Source: an uncultured Bacteroidales bacterium (lineage in GTDB: Bacteria; Bacteroidota; Bacteroidia; Bacteroidales; Bacteroidaceae). From it: DNA of 64,000 nt. The stretch is taken from NCBI GenBank assembly GCA_937914945.1, contig CALGJF010000056.1:37911-101910 (forward strand), given 5' to 3'. The translations under genes were made by a program, and so were the position numbers. Under the pieces are notes generated by a model. It did no database searches. It was not told where the DNA came from and saw only the letters and a list, made by a program, of their open reading frames with translations. Shown piece after piece: positions 51,796 to 62,290 of this stretch (positions are counted from its first letter, which is position 1; each line of letters opens with the position of its first letter).

Positions 51796-51923
51796 TATTC
51801 GGTCTCGAAATATACGTTTAGTATCTAAACCACTCGGGACCTCACGATTCCTATGGTGGGCTACCCGGGAGGTTGGTTAAAAATTAACTAAAAAGAAGGT
51901 AAACAATTAAAAACTTAAACAAA
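51796..51923 (+). promoter_or_regulatory. Structured rpsI-rpsB intergenic leader
   Basis: A 128-bp gap with a GTTTAG/CTAAAC hairpin (about 51818-51832), a CTCGGG/CCCGGG stem (about 51834-51872) enclosing a CAC/GTG helix, then an A-rich tract to the rpsB ATG. No -7 box is seen, so it is probably a leader inside the transcript. The position suggests S2 feedback control, as known for rpsB leaders in other bacteria. Confidence 0.4.
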
Positions 51924-52742
51924 ATGTCTAGAATTACATTTGACACACTTTTGGAGGCCGGTGCACATTTCGGTCACTTGAAACGTAAATGGAATCCCGC
52001 TATGGCTCCTTACATCTTCATGGAGCGCAATGGTATCCACATTATCGATTTGCACAAGACAGCAGCTATGACTGAGACTGCTGCCGAGGCTCTCAAGCAA
52101 ATCGCAAAAAGCGGCAAAAAAATACTTTTTGTTTCTACAAAGAAACAGCTTAAAGAGATTGTTGCCGAGAAGGCACAGTCTGTAGGTATGCCCTACGTTA
52201 TTGAGCGTTGGCCCGGTGGTATGCTCACAAACTTCCCCACAATCCGCAAGGCTGTGAAGAAGATGGCTACTATCGACAAACTCACACAGGATGGTACATT
52301 CTCTAACCTTTCAAAACGCGAGATTCTTCAGATCTCTCGTCAGCGTGCAAAGTTGGACAAGAACCTCGGTTCTATCGCCGACCTCACACGTCTTCCCTCG
52401 GCTATCTTTGTAGTTGATGTTTTGAAAGAGAATATTGCCGTTCACGAGGCTAACCGTCTTGGTATCCCCGTATTCGCAATCGTTGATACAAACTCAAACC
52501 CCAACGATATCGACTTCGTAATCCCCGCAAATGACGATGCAACAAAGTCGGTAGAGGTAATCCTCGATGCTTGCTGCTCGGCTATCGCTGAGGGCTTGGA
52601 GGAGCGCAAGGTTGAGAAGGTTGATGCTGCCGAGGCTACTGAGAACAACGAGGAGGAGAATGCTGAGAAGAAACCTGCTCGTCGTCGCACAACACGTGCT
52701 CGTGCTGCAAAGGCAGAGGAGGCAAGCGAGGCTGCTGAGTAA
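51924..52742 (+). CDS. rpsB: 30S ribosomal protein S2
   Basis: A 272-residue S2: FDTLLEAGAHFGHLKRKWNPAMAPYIFMERNGIHIIDL at the start, IERWPGGMLTNFPTIRK in the middle, FVVDVLKENIAVHEANRLGIPVFAIVDTNSNPNDIDFVIPANDDA near the end. A charged Ala/Glu/Lys-rich C-terminal tail of about 40 residues (from VEKVDAAEATENNEE) extends beyond the usual core, as in other Bacteroidota. tsf follows after 42 bp. Confidence 0.97.
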   Translation: MSRITFDTLLEAGAHFGHLKRKWNPAMAPYIFMERNGIHIIDLHKTAAMTETAAEALKQIAKSGKKILFVSTKKQLKEIVAEKAQSVGMPYVIERWPGGMLTNFPTIRKAVKKMATIDKLTQDGTFSNLSKREILQISRQRAKLDKNLGSIADLTRLPSAIFVVDVLKENIAVHEANRLGIPVFAIVDTNSNPNDIDFVIPANDDATKSVEVILDACCSAIAEGLEERKVEKVDAAEATENNEEENAEKKPARRRTTRARAAKAEEASEAAE

Positions 52743-52784
52743 TTCACTCCATTATTTATTAATTCTTAAAACAATATTACTACT

Positions 52785-53606
52785 ATGGCTGTAACAATGG
52801 CTGATATTTCCAAGCTCCGTACAATGACCGGAGCCGGTATGATGGATTGTAAGAACGCTTTGACAGAGGCTGGGGGCGATTTCGACAAGGCTGTTGAGAT
52901 TATCCGCAAGAAGGGTCAGTTGGTAGCTGCAAAACGTAGCGACCGCGAGGCTTCTGAGGGTTGCGTACTTGTAAAGGCTGAGAATGGCTTTGCTGCTATT
53001 ATCGCTTTGAAGTGCGAGACAGACTTCGTTGCTACAAACGCCGATTTTGTTAAACTCACACAGGATATTCTTGACGCTGCAGTTGCTGCAAAGTGCAAGA
53101 CTATCGAGGAGGTTCAGGCTCTTCCTCTTGGCGAGGGTACAGTACAGGACGCTATCGTAGCTCGTACAGGTATCACAGGTGAGAAGATGGAGCTCGATGG
53201 TTACAAGACACTTGAGGGTGATAACATCTACACCTACAACCACCAGAAGAAGAACATGCTTTGCACAATGGTAGCTCTTACACAGGCTAACGAGGAGGCT
53301 GGTCATGAGATTGCTATGCAGATTGCTGCATCGGCTCCTCTCGCTCTCACAAGCGAGGATCTCGACCCCACAGTTGTTGCTAAGGAGCGTGCTGTTGCCG
53401 AGGACAAAGCCCGTGAGGAGGGCAAGCCCGAGAATATGATTGCTCGCATTGCCGACGGTCGTATCCAGAAGTTCTACAAGGAGGTTTGCCTCTTGCAGCA
53501 GGGCTACTGCCAGAACGAGAAGATTTCTGTTGCCGATTTCTTGAAAGGTTTCGACAAGGAGCTTACAGCAACAGGTTTCCAGCGTTTTACATTGCGTGCT
53601 GAGTAA
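52785..53606 (+). CDS. tsf: Elongation factor Ts
   Basis: A 273-residue EF-Ts, the nucleotide-exchange factor of EF-Tu. UBA-like N-terminus (MADISKLRTMTGAGMMDCKNALTEAGGDFDKAVEIIRKKG), core LKCETDFVATNADF, and MIARIADGRIQKFYKEVCLLQQ close to the end. Length fits the single-repeat form typical of this phylum. The start could be the first or fifth codon's Met. It forms a transcript end with rpsB. Confidence 0.97.
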   Translation: MAVTMADISKLRTMTGAGMMDCKNALTEAGGDFDKAVEIIRKKGQLVAAKRSDREASEGCVLVKAENGFAAIIALKCETDFVATNADFVKLTQDILDAAVAAKCKTIEEVQALPLGEGTVQDAIVARTGITGEKMELDGYKTLEGDNIYTYNHQKKNMLCTMVALTQANEEAGHEIAMQIAASAPLALTSEDLDPTVVAKERAVAEDKAREEGKPENMIARIADGRIQKFYKEVCLLQQGYCQNEKISVADFLKGFDKELTATGFQRFTLRAE

Positions 53607-53629
53607 TTAGTAACAATATAACGCAAATA

Positions 53630-53660
53630 AAAGGACTATCTTTTGGGATAGTCCTTTTTT
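53630..53660 (+). terminator. Intrinsic terminator after tsf
   Basis: AAAGGACTATC pairs with GGATAGTCCTTT around a short TTTTG loop, followed by TTTTT. Confidence 0.88.
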
Positions 53661-53739
53661 GTTATATTATGCAGCTCTGTTATATATTGTGTCAGCGGTC
53701 TCTTTTTTCAGGATTGTTCTTGTAAGCGACGGAGAAACT

Positions 53740-54351
53740 TTATTCAAACACCAACTTCAATTGCTTAGGCTCCTCACCCAAAAGGTTGAACGACATGCGG
53801 TGATGCGGGGTGGTGCCGTGCTCGCGTATGGCTGCACGATGCTTGGCAGTGGGGTAGCCTTTATTGCTCTGCCAATCGTACATGGGGTATTCCTTTGCAA
53901 GGGCAAGCATGTAATCGTCGCGGTAGGTCTTTGCAAGGATAGATGCCGCAGCAATGCTCATATATGTAGCGTCGCCTTTTACCACGGTGTTGTGCGTTAT
54001 ACCCGGGTATGGGTTGAATTTGTTTCCGTCTATGAGAAGATGCTGTGGGCGCACTGCGAGTTTATCAACGGCTCTGTGCATGGCAAGAATAGATGCACGC
54101 AGTATGTTTATCTTGTCAATCTCGGCTGCTGTAACAATGCCCACGGCCCATGCAAGAGCCTCTTTCTCTATTACCTCGCGCAGTTTATAGCGTTGTGCCT
54201 CGGTAAGTTGCTTTGAGTCGTTCAGCAGTTCGTTCTCAAAGTCGGGGGGCAGAATAACAGCGGCGGCATACACGTCGCCGGCAAGGCAACCGCGCCCTGC
54301 CTCGTCGCATCCCGCTTCAATTACTCCTTCCGTTTGAAATTTTTTCAGCAT
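53740..54351 (-). CDS. rnhB: Ribonuclease HII
   Basis: A 203-residue RNase HII, which cleaves RNA in RNA-DNA hybrids and single ribonucleotides in [17 protein letters not shown] holds the first two catalytic acids (Asp16, Glu17). [13 protein letters not shown] and [23 protein letters not shown] hold the other Asp residues. Length is typical. Its ATG shares one base with the TGA of sufS (TGATG), so it is translationally coupled and ends the infB-suf operon. Confidence 0.96.
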   Translation of the reverse strand: MLKKFQTEGVIEAGCDEAGRGCLAGDVYAAAVILPPDFENELLNDSKQLTEAQRYKLREVIEKEALAWAVGIVTAAEIDKINILRASILAMHRAVDKLAVRPQHLLIDGNKFNPYPGITHNTVVKGDATYMSIAAASILAKTYRDDYMLALAKEYPMYDWQSNKGYPTAKHRAAIREHGTTPHHRMSFNLLGEEPKQLKLVFE

Positions 54352-55562
54352 CAGGCAAACATTTTTGCGGCACGTTTTATGCCTTCAATGAGTATATCTA
54401 CCTCGTCGGTTGTATTATATGCGGCAAACGATGCACGCACCGTGCCGGGTATTCCAAAGTGGTCTATCAGTGGCTGTGCGCAGTGGTGTCCTGTGCGTAT
54501 GGCTATACCAAGGTGGTCGAGTATGGTGCCAAGGTCGGCAGGGTGAATATCGCCCACGAGGAACGATACGGCTGCACCGTCGGGCTCACCGAATATGCGA
54601 ATCCGGGGTATTTCGCGCAGTCGCTCAACGGCATAGCGGGTGAGCATCTGCTCGTGTGCGGCTATTGTTTCTATTCCTATGCCATTGACCCATTCAAGAG
54701 CCTTGCCCAGTGCTATTGCACCCACATAGTCGGGTGTGCCGGCTTCGAACTTATATGGCAGTTCGTTGTATGTGGTTTTTTCGAATCGCACGGTCTGTAT
54801 CATCTCGCCGCCACCATGATAGGGTTGCATGCTATTCAGCCATTCCTCTTTGCCGTAGAGCACGCCTATACCTGTGGGCGCATATACTTTGTGCCCGCTC
54901 ATGACAAAGAAATCGGCATTGAGTGCCTGCAAATCTATTTTTATGTGGGGTGTACTTTGTGCGCCATCTATCAGCACAGGCACATTGTGGCTGTGGGCAA
55001 TATCTATGCACTCTTCAATGGGGTTGGTTACTCCCATTACATTGGATACATGGGTGATGCTCACAAGCTTGGTGTGCTCGTTGAAGAGTGTCTTGTATGC
55101 CTCGGTGTCGAGCCTTGCATCGGCTGTAAGCGGTATTATGCGCAGTTTGATGCCTATGCGGTCTCGTAGCATCTGCCAGGGAACAATGTTGCTGTGGTGC
55201 TCCATGGTGGATATGATAACCTCGTCGCCCTCTTTGAGGAATGTATTTCCGAACGAAGTTGCCACAAGATTTATGCTCTCCGTAGTGCCGCGGGTAAATA
55301 TTATCTCGTGGCTGTGGGCTGCTCCTAAGAATTTCTGCACGGTGTGGCGTGCCTTCTCAAATTCCTCGGTTGCCACCTGCGACAGATGATGCACACCGCG
55401 GTGTACGTTGGCGTTTATTGTGCAGTAGGCGTTGCTTATGGAGTCGATAACGCATTGCGGTTTCTGTGTGGTTGCTGCGTTATCAAGGTATATAAGGGGT
55501 TTCCCATACACGGTTTGTGTGAGTATGGGAAACTCTTTTCTTATTTCTTGCGGGTTGAACAT
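54351..55562 (-). CDS. sufS: Cysteine desulfurase SufS
   Basis: A 403-residue PLP-dependent class V aminotransferase-fold enzyme that mobilises sulfur from cysteine for Fe-S assembly. The PLP Lys is in [10 protein letters not shown] (Lys225), and the catalytic Cys lies in [10 protein letters not shown] (Cys361), the type II (SufS/CsdA) signature. [10 protein letters not shown] near the start is typical. It follows sufD by 6 bp. No SufE or SufU is visible in the window. Confidence 0.96.
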   Translation of the reverse strand: MFNPQEIRKEFPILTQTVYGKPLIYLDNAATTQKPQCVIDSISNAYCTINANVHRGVHHLSQVATEEFEKARHTVQKFLGAAHSHEIIFTRGTTESINLVATSFGNTFLKEGDEVIISTMEHHSNIVPWQMLRDRIGIKLRIIPLTADARLDTEAYKTLFNEHTKLVSITHVSNVMGVTNPIEECIDIAHSHNVPVLIDGAQSTPHIKIDLQALNADFFVMSGHKVYAPTGIGVLYGKEEWLNSMQPYHGGGEMIQTVRFEKTTYNELPYKFEAGTPDYVGAIALGKALEWVNGIGIETIAAHEQMLTRYAVERLREIPRIRIFGEPDGAAVSFLVGDIHPADLGTILDHLGIAIRTGHHCAQPLIDHFGIPGTVRASFAAYNTTDEVDILIEGIKRAAKMFA

Positions 55563-55568
55563 GGTTTT

Positions 55569-56906
55569 TTATTTACAAAGTGAACAGCCTTTGCAACGGT
55601 TGAGCTCACCGCGGAATCGTTTCTCCACCAACATGTGCAGGCGGTCGCGCAGTGCCTCAATCTTTATATTCTCTATCACTTCGCCGGCAAATGCGTACAT
55701 GAGCAGATGGCGTGCCTCCTCTTTGGGTATGCCGCGCTGCTGCATGTAGAACAGTGCGCTCTCGTCTAATTGCCCCACGGTGGAGCCGTGGCTGCATTTT
55801 ACATCGTCGGCGTATATCTCCAATTGCGGCTGTGCATACATGTGTGCGCAGCTTGTGAGGCATAGGTTGCGGTTGGTCTGTTGCGATATGGTCTGTTGCG
55901 CATCGGGTTCTATGAGCATTTTACCGGCAAACACACCCACCGACTCTTCGTCGAGTATATATTTGTATAGCTCGTTGCTTGTGCAGTGGCTTGCTCTATG
56001 CGTTACAAGTGTGCGGTTATCTGTATGTTGTTTGCGGTCGCCTATGGCGAGCCCTGTTATGTTGGTATTGCCACCCTTGCCTGCAAGCATCACATTTACG
56101 TAGTTGCGCGTGAATCCGTTGGTCAGGGTTACGTTGCAGTGGTTGAAGTGGCTGTCGGCCTCTTGCTTTACAAACAGATGTGCCACGCGGCTATTGCTTT
56201 CGCTTGTCTCCTCCATCTCGTAGATGTCGAGCGATGCGCCTGTGCCTACATACACCTCGGATACCTGTGTGGACAGTGATTTATGCGCTGTAGAGGAGTG
56301 GTCGCACATAAGCAGGCTTGCTTTTGCCCCCTCTTCCAATATTATGAGCATGCGACGATTGGACATCATCTCCACATTTGTCTGCAATAGGCTCACAATC
56401 TGTATTGTTTCGCTAATCTCTGTATTGCGGGGTATATACAGCAGTATTCCGTCTTGTATAAAGGCGGTGTTAAATTGTGCAATGGCGTCGCCATCGGCAG
56501 CCAACTTGTTATAATAGGGTTCCAATAGTGCGCTGTTTTCTTTTGCCAACGTGTTAAGGCTGCCAAAGAGCACGCCTGCGGGCAGGCTGCTGCTGTTTGC
56601 GGCCGCTTGGAACGAGTCATTTACTATATATGCCTTGTGCGTGCCCAGGTTGGGGACATCGCATGTGAAAATATCGCGTGCCGCAGCCTCGGATTGTACT
56701 CGCCCAAGGTTCATGCCGTAGTCGGTGGCAAATTGTGCAGCTACATTGGTGTGCAGCCAATTCTCCTCTTTGATACCAGGGAAACCGGCAGCTTTGAATC
56801 TCTCAAATGCTTTGCCGCGTGCCATGTTGAGCAGCGTTGCACAGGGCTTTTCTATCAGCTCCCTATGCTCGCAAAAGAGGTTGATATATTCCTGTTCGTT
56901 GCTCAT
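55569..56906 (-). CDS. sufD: Fe-S cluster assembly protein SufD
   Basis: A 445-residue SufD, scaffold partner of SufB and SufC. The SufBD core beta-helix (about 150-400) is present, with the conserved CSHGSTVGQLDESALFYMQQRGIPKEEARHLL near the end, where His contributes to cluster formation at the SufB-SufD interface. A Cys pair at the extreme C-terminus (RCKGCSLC) is unusual compared with E. coli SufD. It lies 1 bp after sufC. Confidence 0.95.
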   Translation of the reverse strand: MSNEQEYINLFCEHRELIEKPCATLLNMARGKAFERFKAAGFPGIKEENWLHTNVAAQFATDYGMNLGRVQSEAAARDIFTCDVPNLGTHKAYIVNDSFQAAANSSSLPAGVLFGSLNTLAKENSALLEPYYNKLAADGDAIAQFNTAFIQDGILLYIPRNTEISETIQIVSLLQTNVEMMSNRRMLIILEEGAKASLLMCDHSSTAHKSLSTQVSEVYVGTGASLDIYEMEETSESNSRVAHLFVKQEADSHFNHCNVTLTNGFTRNYVNVMLAGKGGNTNITGLAIGDRKQHTDNRTLVTHRASHCTSNELYKYILDEESVGVFAGKMLIEPDAQQTISQQTNRNLCLTSCAHMYAQPQLEIYADDVKCSHGSTVGQLDESALFYMQQRGIPKEEARHLLMYAFAGEVIENIKIEALRDRLHMLVEKRFRGELNRCKGCSLCK

Positions 56907-56907
56907 C

Positions 56908-57663
56908 TTAATTATCCTTTTTTATCCAATCGTATCCGCGCTCCTCGAGCTCCAATGCGAGTTCGGGACCGGCTGTCTTTACAATTCTGCCGTTATAGAG
57001 AACGTGTACTATATCGGGTTTAATATAGTCGAGCAGGCGTTGGTAGTGCGTGATTACAAGTGTCGATGTATCATCGCGTTTCAGTTTGTTCACACCCTCG
57101 GCCACAATGCGCAGGGCATCGATGTCGAGGCCCGAATCTGTTTCGTCGAGTATGCTCAATGTGGGCTCAAGCATTGCCATCTGGAAGATTTCGTTGCGTT
57201 TTTTCTCGCCCCCGCTGAATCCTTCGTTCACAGAACGGTTGGCCAGCTTGCTGTCCAGGTTTACAAGAGCACGTTTCTCGCGCATGAGTTTGAGAAAATC
57301 TGTTGCATTCATGGGCTCCAAACCTTTGTATTGGCGTTGTGCGTTCACTGCAGCACGCATGAAGTTGGTTATGCTAACACCGGCTATCTCCACAGGGTAT
57401 TGGAACGAGAGGAACAGCCCCTCGTGGCTGCGGTTCTCGGGCGAGAGGGCAAGCAGGTCCTTTCCTTTGTATATTACCTCTCCCTCGGTTACTGTGTAGG
57501 CGGGATGTCCCACGAGCACGTTGCTCAATGTGCTTTTACCCGAACCGTTGGGGCCCATTATTGCATGAACCTCACCTGCTTTTACCGTAAGGTTAATTCC
57601 TTTCAATATCTCTTTGCCATCTATTGTGGCATGTAAGTTCTTTATCTCTAATAAATTTTCCAT
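56908..57663 (-). CDS. sufC: Fe-S cluster assembly ATPase SufC
   Basis: A 251-residue ABC-type ATPase: Walker A GPNGSGKST (residues 37-45), Q-loop FLSFQYPVEI, signature NEGFSGGEKKRNEIFQM, Walker B LSILDETDSGLD. It drives conformational change of the SufBC2D scaffold. It lies 15 bp after sufB. Length and motifs are standard. Confidence 0.97.
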   Translation of the reverse strand: MENLLEIKNLHATIDGKEILKGINLTVKAGEVHAIMGPNGSGKSTLSNVLVGHPAYTVTEGEVIYKGKDLLALSPENRSHEGLFLSFQYPVEIAGVSITNFMRAAVNAQRQYKGLEPMNATDFLKLMREKRALVNLDSKLANRSVNEGFSGGEKKRNEIFQMAMLEPTLSILDETDSGLDIDALRIVAEGVNKLKRDDTSTLVITHYQRLLDYIKPDIVHVLYNGRIVKTAGPELALELEERGYDWIKKDN

Positions 57664-57678
57664 AATATGCTCCCTCTT

Positions 57679-59124
57679 TTAGCCTACTGCTCCTTCTAAC
57701 GATAAACTTAATAGTTTCTGCGCCTCTATTGCAAATTCCATGGGCAGTTTGTTAAGTACCTCCTTGGCATAGCCATTTACAATGAGGCCGATAGCCTCCT
57801 CGGTACCTATGCCTCGCTGGTTGCAGTAGAATAGCTGCTCCTCCGATATTTTTGATGTGGTAGCCTCGTGTTCTATCACTGCGCTGTTGTTGTGAATATC
57901 CATGTATGGGAATGTGTGCGCTCCGCATTTACTGCCAAGCAACAGCGAGTCGCACTGGCTGTAATTACGTGCTCCATCGGCATTCTTGCTCACACGCACA
58001 AGTCCTCGGTATGAGTTTTGGCTGTGGCCTGCCGATATGCCTTTGCTTATGATGGTGCTGCTGCAATTCTTTCCCAAGTGAATCATCTTGGTGCCGGTGT
58101 CGGCTTGCTGGTAGTTATTTGTAAGTGCCACAGAGTAGAATTCTCCCTGCGAGTTATCGCCCCGCAGTACACAACTCGGGTATTTCCATGTGATGGCCGA
58201 GCCTGTCTCCACCTGTGTCCACGACAGCTTGCTATTGCGGCCACGGCAGTCGCCTCGCTTGGTTACAAAGTTATACACGCCACCCTTGCCCTCGGCATCA
58301 CCTGGATACCAATTCTGCACGGTGCTGTACTTTACCTCGGCATTATCGCACACAATGATTTCCACAATTGCCGCGTGCAGCTGGTTCTCGTCGCGCATGG
58401 GAGCAGTGCACCCCTCCAAGTACGATACATAACTGTTGTCGTCGGCTACAATGAGTGTGCGCTCGAACTGTCCGGTATTTGCTGCGTTTATCCTAAAATA
58501 TGTAGATAGCTCCATGGGGCAACGTACCCCCTTGGGTATATACACGAACGACCCGTCGCTGAACACGGCGCTGTTGAGTGCTGCAAAGAAATTGTCGCGG
58601 TAGTTTACCACCGAACCCAAATACTTGCGTACCAAGTCGGGGTACTCCTGCACTGCTTCGCTCATGGAGCAAAAGATTATTCCCTTCTCTTTAAGCTCCT
58701 CCTTGAATGTGGTTTTTACCGATACCGAGTCCATCACCGCATCTACTGCAGTGCCGCTGAGTGCAAGGCGCTCCTCCAAAGGTATACCGAGTTTCTCAAA
58801 TGTTTTCATGAGCTCGGGGTCTATCTCGTTGTTCTTTTTCTCCTTCTTTTTAAGAGGGTCGGCGTAGTACGAGATGGCTTGGTAATCTATTGGCGGAATA
58901 TTCAGATGAGGCCATGTGGGCATCTTCTGTGTGAGCCAATAGTTATATGCCTTCAAGCGGAACTCCAGCAACCAATCGGGCTCGTTCTTCTTCTTTGATA
59001 TGAGTCTTATGACATCCTCGTTGAGTCCGCTATCGATAATATCGGTCTTTATATTTGTGATAAAGCCAAACTCGTATGCTTTGTTGGCTATTTTCTTAAA
59101 TATATTGTTACTCTTCTTTCCCAT
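57679..59124 (-). CDS. sufB: Fe-S cluster assembly protein SufB
   Basis: A 481-residue SufB scaffold. Conserved blocks include [56 protein letters not shown], containing the Cys in EGCTAP, and [43 protein letters not shown] at the SufD interface. Length is normal. Its ATG coincides with the end of the cvpA stop, so these genes are coupled; it starts the suf part of the operon. Confidence 0.96.
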   Translation of the reverse strand: MGKKSNNIFKKIANKAYEFGFITNIKTDIIDSGLNEDVIRLISKKKNEPDWLLEFRLKAYNYWLTQKMPTWPHLNIPPIDYQAISYYADPLKKKEKKNNEIDPELMKTFEKLGIPLEERLALSGTAVDAVMDSVSVKTTFKEELKEKGIIFCSMSEAVQEYPDLVRKYLGSVVNYRDNFFAALNSAVFSDGSFVYIPKGVRCPMELSTYFRINAANTGQFERTLIVADDNSYVSYLEGCTAPMRDENQLHAAIVEIIVCDNAEVKYSTVQNWYPGDAEGKGGVYNFVTKRGDCRGRNSKLSWTQVETGSAITWKYPSCVLRGDNSQGEFYSVALTNNYQQADTGTKMIHLGKNCSSTIISKGISAGHSQNSYRGLVRVSKNADGARNYSQCDSLLLGSKCGAHTFPYMDIHNNSAVIEHEATTSKISEEQLFYCNQRGIGTEEAIGLIVNGYAKEVLNKLPMEFAIEAQKLLSLSLEGAVG

Positions 59125-59609
59125 TATCTATTCATCTCCGCTTTGTCTATAATCAAAGAGGTAAAAACTTTAGTATGCTTGTATAACAAGGATTCTTCTT
59201 GTGATGTTTTGCCTGTGTATTTATTATCGGGGTTAATGCTGCTTGTGAGGTTCACTGCACCCACAAAAAGCATTATTCCTATGATGGTTGAGAATACTGC
59301 ACCAACTATGCTGTCGATAAAGCCCAAGTGAACGAGCTTCAGCAGCCCCGATAGCAACACGCCGATAACCTTTAACAGGAGTACCGAACACATGAGTATT
59401 GCCGCAAATGCAATGGGTATGCACAACCAATCTTGCAAATTGGTCCACCCCTTTACAATATCGCTGCCGACAGGGTAGTAAAGCATTGCAAGGAGCAGGC
59501 CTATTATTATGCCTGCTCCCAGCGTAAGCTGCTTAATGATACCCTTAAAATAGCCATAGGCAAATCCTATTGTTGCAACTATTAAAAGAATAATATCAAG
59601 TGTGTTCAT
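59124..59609 (-). CDS. CvpA family membrane protein
   Basis: A 161-residue inner-membrane protein with four hydrophobic segments (about 3-20, 25-45, 62-85, 100-122) and the family start [24 protein letters not shown]. CvpA is needed for colicin V production and for envelope stress tolerance in enterobacteria; its role in Bacteroidota is unknown. Its position between infB and sufB is the usual one in this phylum. It starts 11 bp after infB. Confidence 0.88.
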   Translation of the reverse strand: MNTLDIILLIVATIGFAYGYFKGIIKQLTLGAGIIIGLLLAMLYYPVGSDIVKGWTNLQDWLCIPIAFAAILMCSVLLLKVIGVLLSGLLKLVHLGFIDSIVGAVFSTIIGIMLFVGAVNLTSSINPDNKYTGKTSQEESLLYKHTKVFTSLIIDKAEMNR

Positions 59610-59620
59610 CTTTTTTGTAG

Positions 59621-62242
59621 TTATAGCTTTTGCTTAACCTCTACCTCAACAAAGGTTTCGATTATATCACCTACCTTAATGTCGTCTTGGTTCTGCAGGC
59701 TGATACCGCACTCAAAGTTTGTACCAACCTCCTTCACGTCGTCCTTGAAACGCTTCAAAGCCGCAAGGTTACCTGTGTGTATAACAATACCGTCGCGTAT
59801 GAGGCGTGCGCGGTCGGTACGTTTAACCTTACCCTCGCGCACCATACATCCGGCAACCGTACCCACTTTGCTGATGTGGAATGTTTCGCGTACCTCGATG
59901 GTAGCGGTAACCTCCTCCTTGACAATGGGGGCAAGCATACCTTCCATAGCGGCCTTCACCTCCTCAATGGCATCGTAGATGATAGAGTATATGCGGATAT
60001 CGACACCCTCGTTCTCGGCCACCTTGCGTGCGGTTACCGAGGGGCGCACCTGGAAGCCTACAATGATGGCATCCGATGCCGCTGCAAGGCTCACATCGCT
60101 TTCCGAAATCTGTCCCACTGCCTTGTGGATAACATTTATCTGTATTGTCTCGGTTGATAGCTTAATGAGTGAGTCGCTCAACGCCTCGATAGAACCGTCA
60201 ACGTCTCCCTTGACAATGATATTGAGTGTTTGGAAATTGCCAAGTGCAATGCGGCGGCCCACCTCGTCGAGTGTAAGCATCTTTTGTGTGCGGAGGCCCT
60301 GCTCGCGCTGCAACTGCTCGCGCTTGCTTGTGATTTCGCGTGCCTCACGCTCGCTCTCTACCACGTTGAAGGTGTCGCCGGCGGTAGGTGCGCCATTGAG
60401 TCCCAGGATAAGTGCGGGCTCGGCAGGTGCCACGCCTTTGATACGCTGGTTACGCTCGTTGAATATGGCTTTTACCTTTCCCCACTGTGTGCCGGCAACC
60501 ACAATGTCGCCCACTTTGAGTGTTCCGTTCTGCACAAGCACGGTGGCTACATATCCACGGCCCTTGTCGAGAGTGGATTCAATGATTGAACCTGTTGCCT
60601 TGCGGTTGGGGTTTGCTTTAAGGTCGAGCATTTCGGCCTCCAAGAGAACTTTTTCCATAAGTTCTTCAACACCCATACCTTTCTTTGCCGAAATCTCTTG
60701 CGATTGGTATTTACCGCCCCAATCCTCAACGAGCATGTTGAGTTGTGCAAGTTCCTCTTTGATGCGGTTGGGATCGGCTGCGGGCTTGTCGCACTTGTTG
60801 ATTGCAAATACTATGGGTACACCTGCTGCCATGGCGTGGTTGATTGCCTCTTTTGTCTGGGGCATCACATTGTCGTCGGCAGCGATGATGATAATTACAA
60901 TGTCGGTTACCTTTGCTCCACGGGCACGCATGGCAGTAAAGGCCTCGTGTCCCGGTGTATCGAGGAAGGTTATGTGCTTGCCGCTCTCCAACTTCACATT
61001 GTATGCTCCGATGTGCTGGGTGATACCACCGGCCTCGCCTGCAATAACATTTGCTTTGCGAATGTAGTCGAGCAGCGATGTCTTTCCGTGGTCAACGTGT
61101 CCCATCACGGTGATGATGGGGGCGCGGGGGAGGAGGTCTTCATCAGAATCGGCCTCTACCTCTATGGCGTTGGCCACCTCGGCGCTCACATATTCGGTGG
61201 TGAAGCCGAACTCTTCGGCCACAAGGTTTATGGTCTCTGCATCGAGGCGTTGGTTGATGGAAACCATCATACCAATGCTCATACATGTTGCAATTACCTG
61301 TGTAACGGAAATGTTCATCATGCTGGCAAGCTCGTTGGCTGTTACAAACTCGGTGAGTTTCAGCACCTTGCTGTCGGCCATCTCGGCATCCATAGCCTGC
61401 ATCTGGCGCTCGGCTGCAAGTTCGCGCTTGTCTTTGCGATATTTGGCAGCCTTGTTGTTCTTGCCACGCTGTGTAAGACGGTCGAGTGTCTCGCGTACCT
61501 GCTTTGATACATCCTCCTCGTTTACATCGTTCTTGTCGAAACGCTTGTGTTGGCGGTCTCTGTCGCGGCGACTGCCCTGTGAGGGGTTGTTGCCACCGTT
61601 GTTGTTCTTGTTGCGGTTGGCGCTCCAATCCTGGTTGCCACCCTGCTCGCCGTTTTCTTTTACGTCGTTTATGTTAACACGTTGGTTGTTGATGCGTTGG
61701 CGTTTCTTCTTGCCGCCTTCGCCTTGTGCGCTGCCGTTGTTTTGCTGGCGTTGTGCCTCGCGCTGTTGCTTGCGCATCTCCTCGCGTTGTTTGTCTTTCT
61801 CTTCGCGCTCCTTTCTCTTCTCTTCTTTGCTCTTTTTCTTGTCTTTTTTCTCGGCTGGCTTCTCAACCGGCTTTTTAGCCGGCTCTGCAGCCTTAACTTC
61901 GGCCGGTTTTTCTTCGATCTTTTCTTCAATCACTTCGGCAGGTTTTTCATCTTCCTCGGTAATCTCAGACGGGAGCTTCGGGCGAGAAGACAGATTTTTG
62001 GCCACCGGAATACCGGCAGTAGCGGAGAGTTTAATTAGCGAACTGTCCGTTGTGACAATTACAGCAACTTTCTTAGCCGACTTGGCGGCTTTTGCGATTA
62101 ACTTAGTGTTGACAGCGCTTCTTAGGACGCCGATTTTCTTGGGCGGGACAAGCGCGACGACTTTAGACCGACTTGCTCGCAGTTTGGAGATGATATCGGT
62201 GATATCATCCTCCGGTTCAATATAGATCACGTCTTTATTCAT
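59621..62242 (-). CDS. infB: Translation initiation factor IF-2 with a foreign 5' end (chimeric)
   Basis: The 873-codon frame is composite. From about residue 130 to the end it is a Bacteroidota IF-2: a Lys/Glu-rich stretch ([15 protein letters not shown]), an Asn/Gly/Gln-rich linker, an IF2_N domain (about 292-350), the GTPase domain with GHVDHGKTS at residues 381-389, NKCD, and beta-barrel domains II-IV ending [10 protein letters not shown]. Residues 1 to about 95 are not IF-2: [20 protein letters not shown] and [20 protein letters not shown] belong to a conserved Saccharibacteria/Patescibacteria protein family. The normal Bacteroidota N-terminus (about 250 residues with the first IF2_N, RLNKVTRDLNVG-like) is absent and nusA does not follow. 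The join is most likely an assembly artefact, so the true start lies outside the window. Confidence 0.88.
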   Translation of the reverse strand: MNKDVIYIEPEDDITDIISKLRASRSKVVALVPPKKIGVLRSAVNTKLIAKAAKSAKKVAVIVTTDSSLIKLSATAGIPVAKNLSSRPKLPSEITEEDEKPAEVIEEKIEEKPAEVKAAEPAKKPVEKPAEKKDKKKSKEEKRKEREEKDKQREEMRKQQREAQRQQNNGSAQGEGGKKKRQRINNQRVNINDVKENGEQGGNQDWSANRNKNNNGGNNPSQGSRRDRDRQHKRFDKNDVNEEDVSKQVRETLDRLTQRGKNNKAAKYRKDKRELAAERQMQAMDAEMADSKVLKLTEFVTANELASMMNISVTQVIATCMSIGMMVSINQRLDAETINLVAEEFGFTTEYVSAEVANAIEVEADSDEDLLPRAPIITVMGHVDHGKTSLLDYIRKANVIAGEAGGITQHIGAYNVKLESGKHITFLDTPGHEAFTAMRARGAKVTDIVIIIIAADDNVMPQTKEAINHAMAAGVPIVFAINKCDKPAADPNRIKEELAQLNMLVEDWGGKYQSQEISAKKGMGVEELMEKVLLEAEMLDLKANPNRKATGSIIESTLDKGRGYVATVLVQNGTLKVGDIVVAGTQWGKVKAIFNERNQRIKGVAPAEPALILGLNGAPTAGDTFNVVESEREAREITSKREQLQREQGLRTQKMLTLDEVGRRIALGNFQTLNIIVKGDVDGSIEALSDSLIKLSTETIQINVIHKAVGQISESDVSLAAASDAIIVGFQVRPSVTARKVAENEGVDIRIYSIIYDAIEEVKAAMEGMLAPIVKEEVTATIEVRETFHISKVGTVAGCMVREGKVKRTDRARLIRDGIVIHTGNLAALKRFKDDVKEVGTNFECGISLQNQDDIKVGDIIETFVEVEVKQKL
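61840..61990. other. Probable chimeric assembly junction, Bacteroidales to Saccharibacteria
   Basis: Within this interval the infB frame changes from Bacteroidota IF-2 to a Patescibacteria-type protein. The bridging sequence is repetitive and encodes [20 protein letters not shown], sequence that either genome could carry. Everything to the right (SD-led genes, TATAAT box, two-component pair) differs in style from everything to the left. The exact base cannot be fixed by eye. Confidence 0.75.
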
Positions 62243-62290
62243 ATATTTATTTTAGCACATTTTATTCAGCTTGTGTTAAAATAATTATAA

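Noticed and set aside
61110..62225. Plus-strand open frame of 371 codons, Ser/Leu/Phe-rich
   Set aside because: Reverse-strand shadow of the Lys/Glu-rich infB region.
59621..62242. Natural inter-phylum IF-2 fusion
   Set aside because: The fusion would remove about 250 N-terminal residues and separate infB from nusA, and coincides with a change in promoter and ribosome-site style. A chimeric assembly explains it more simply.
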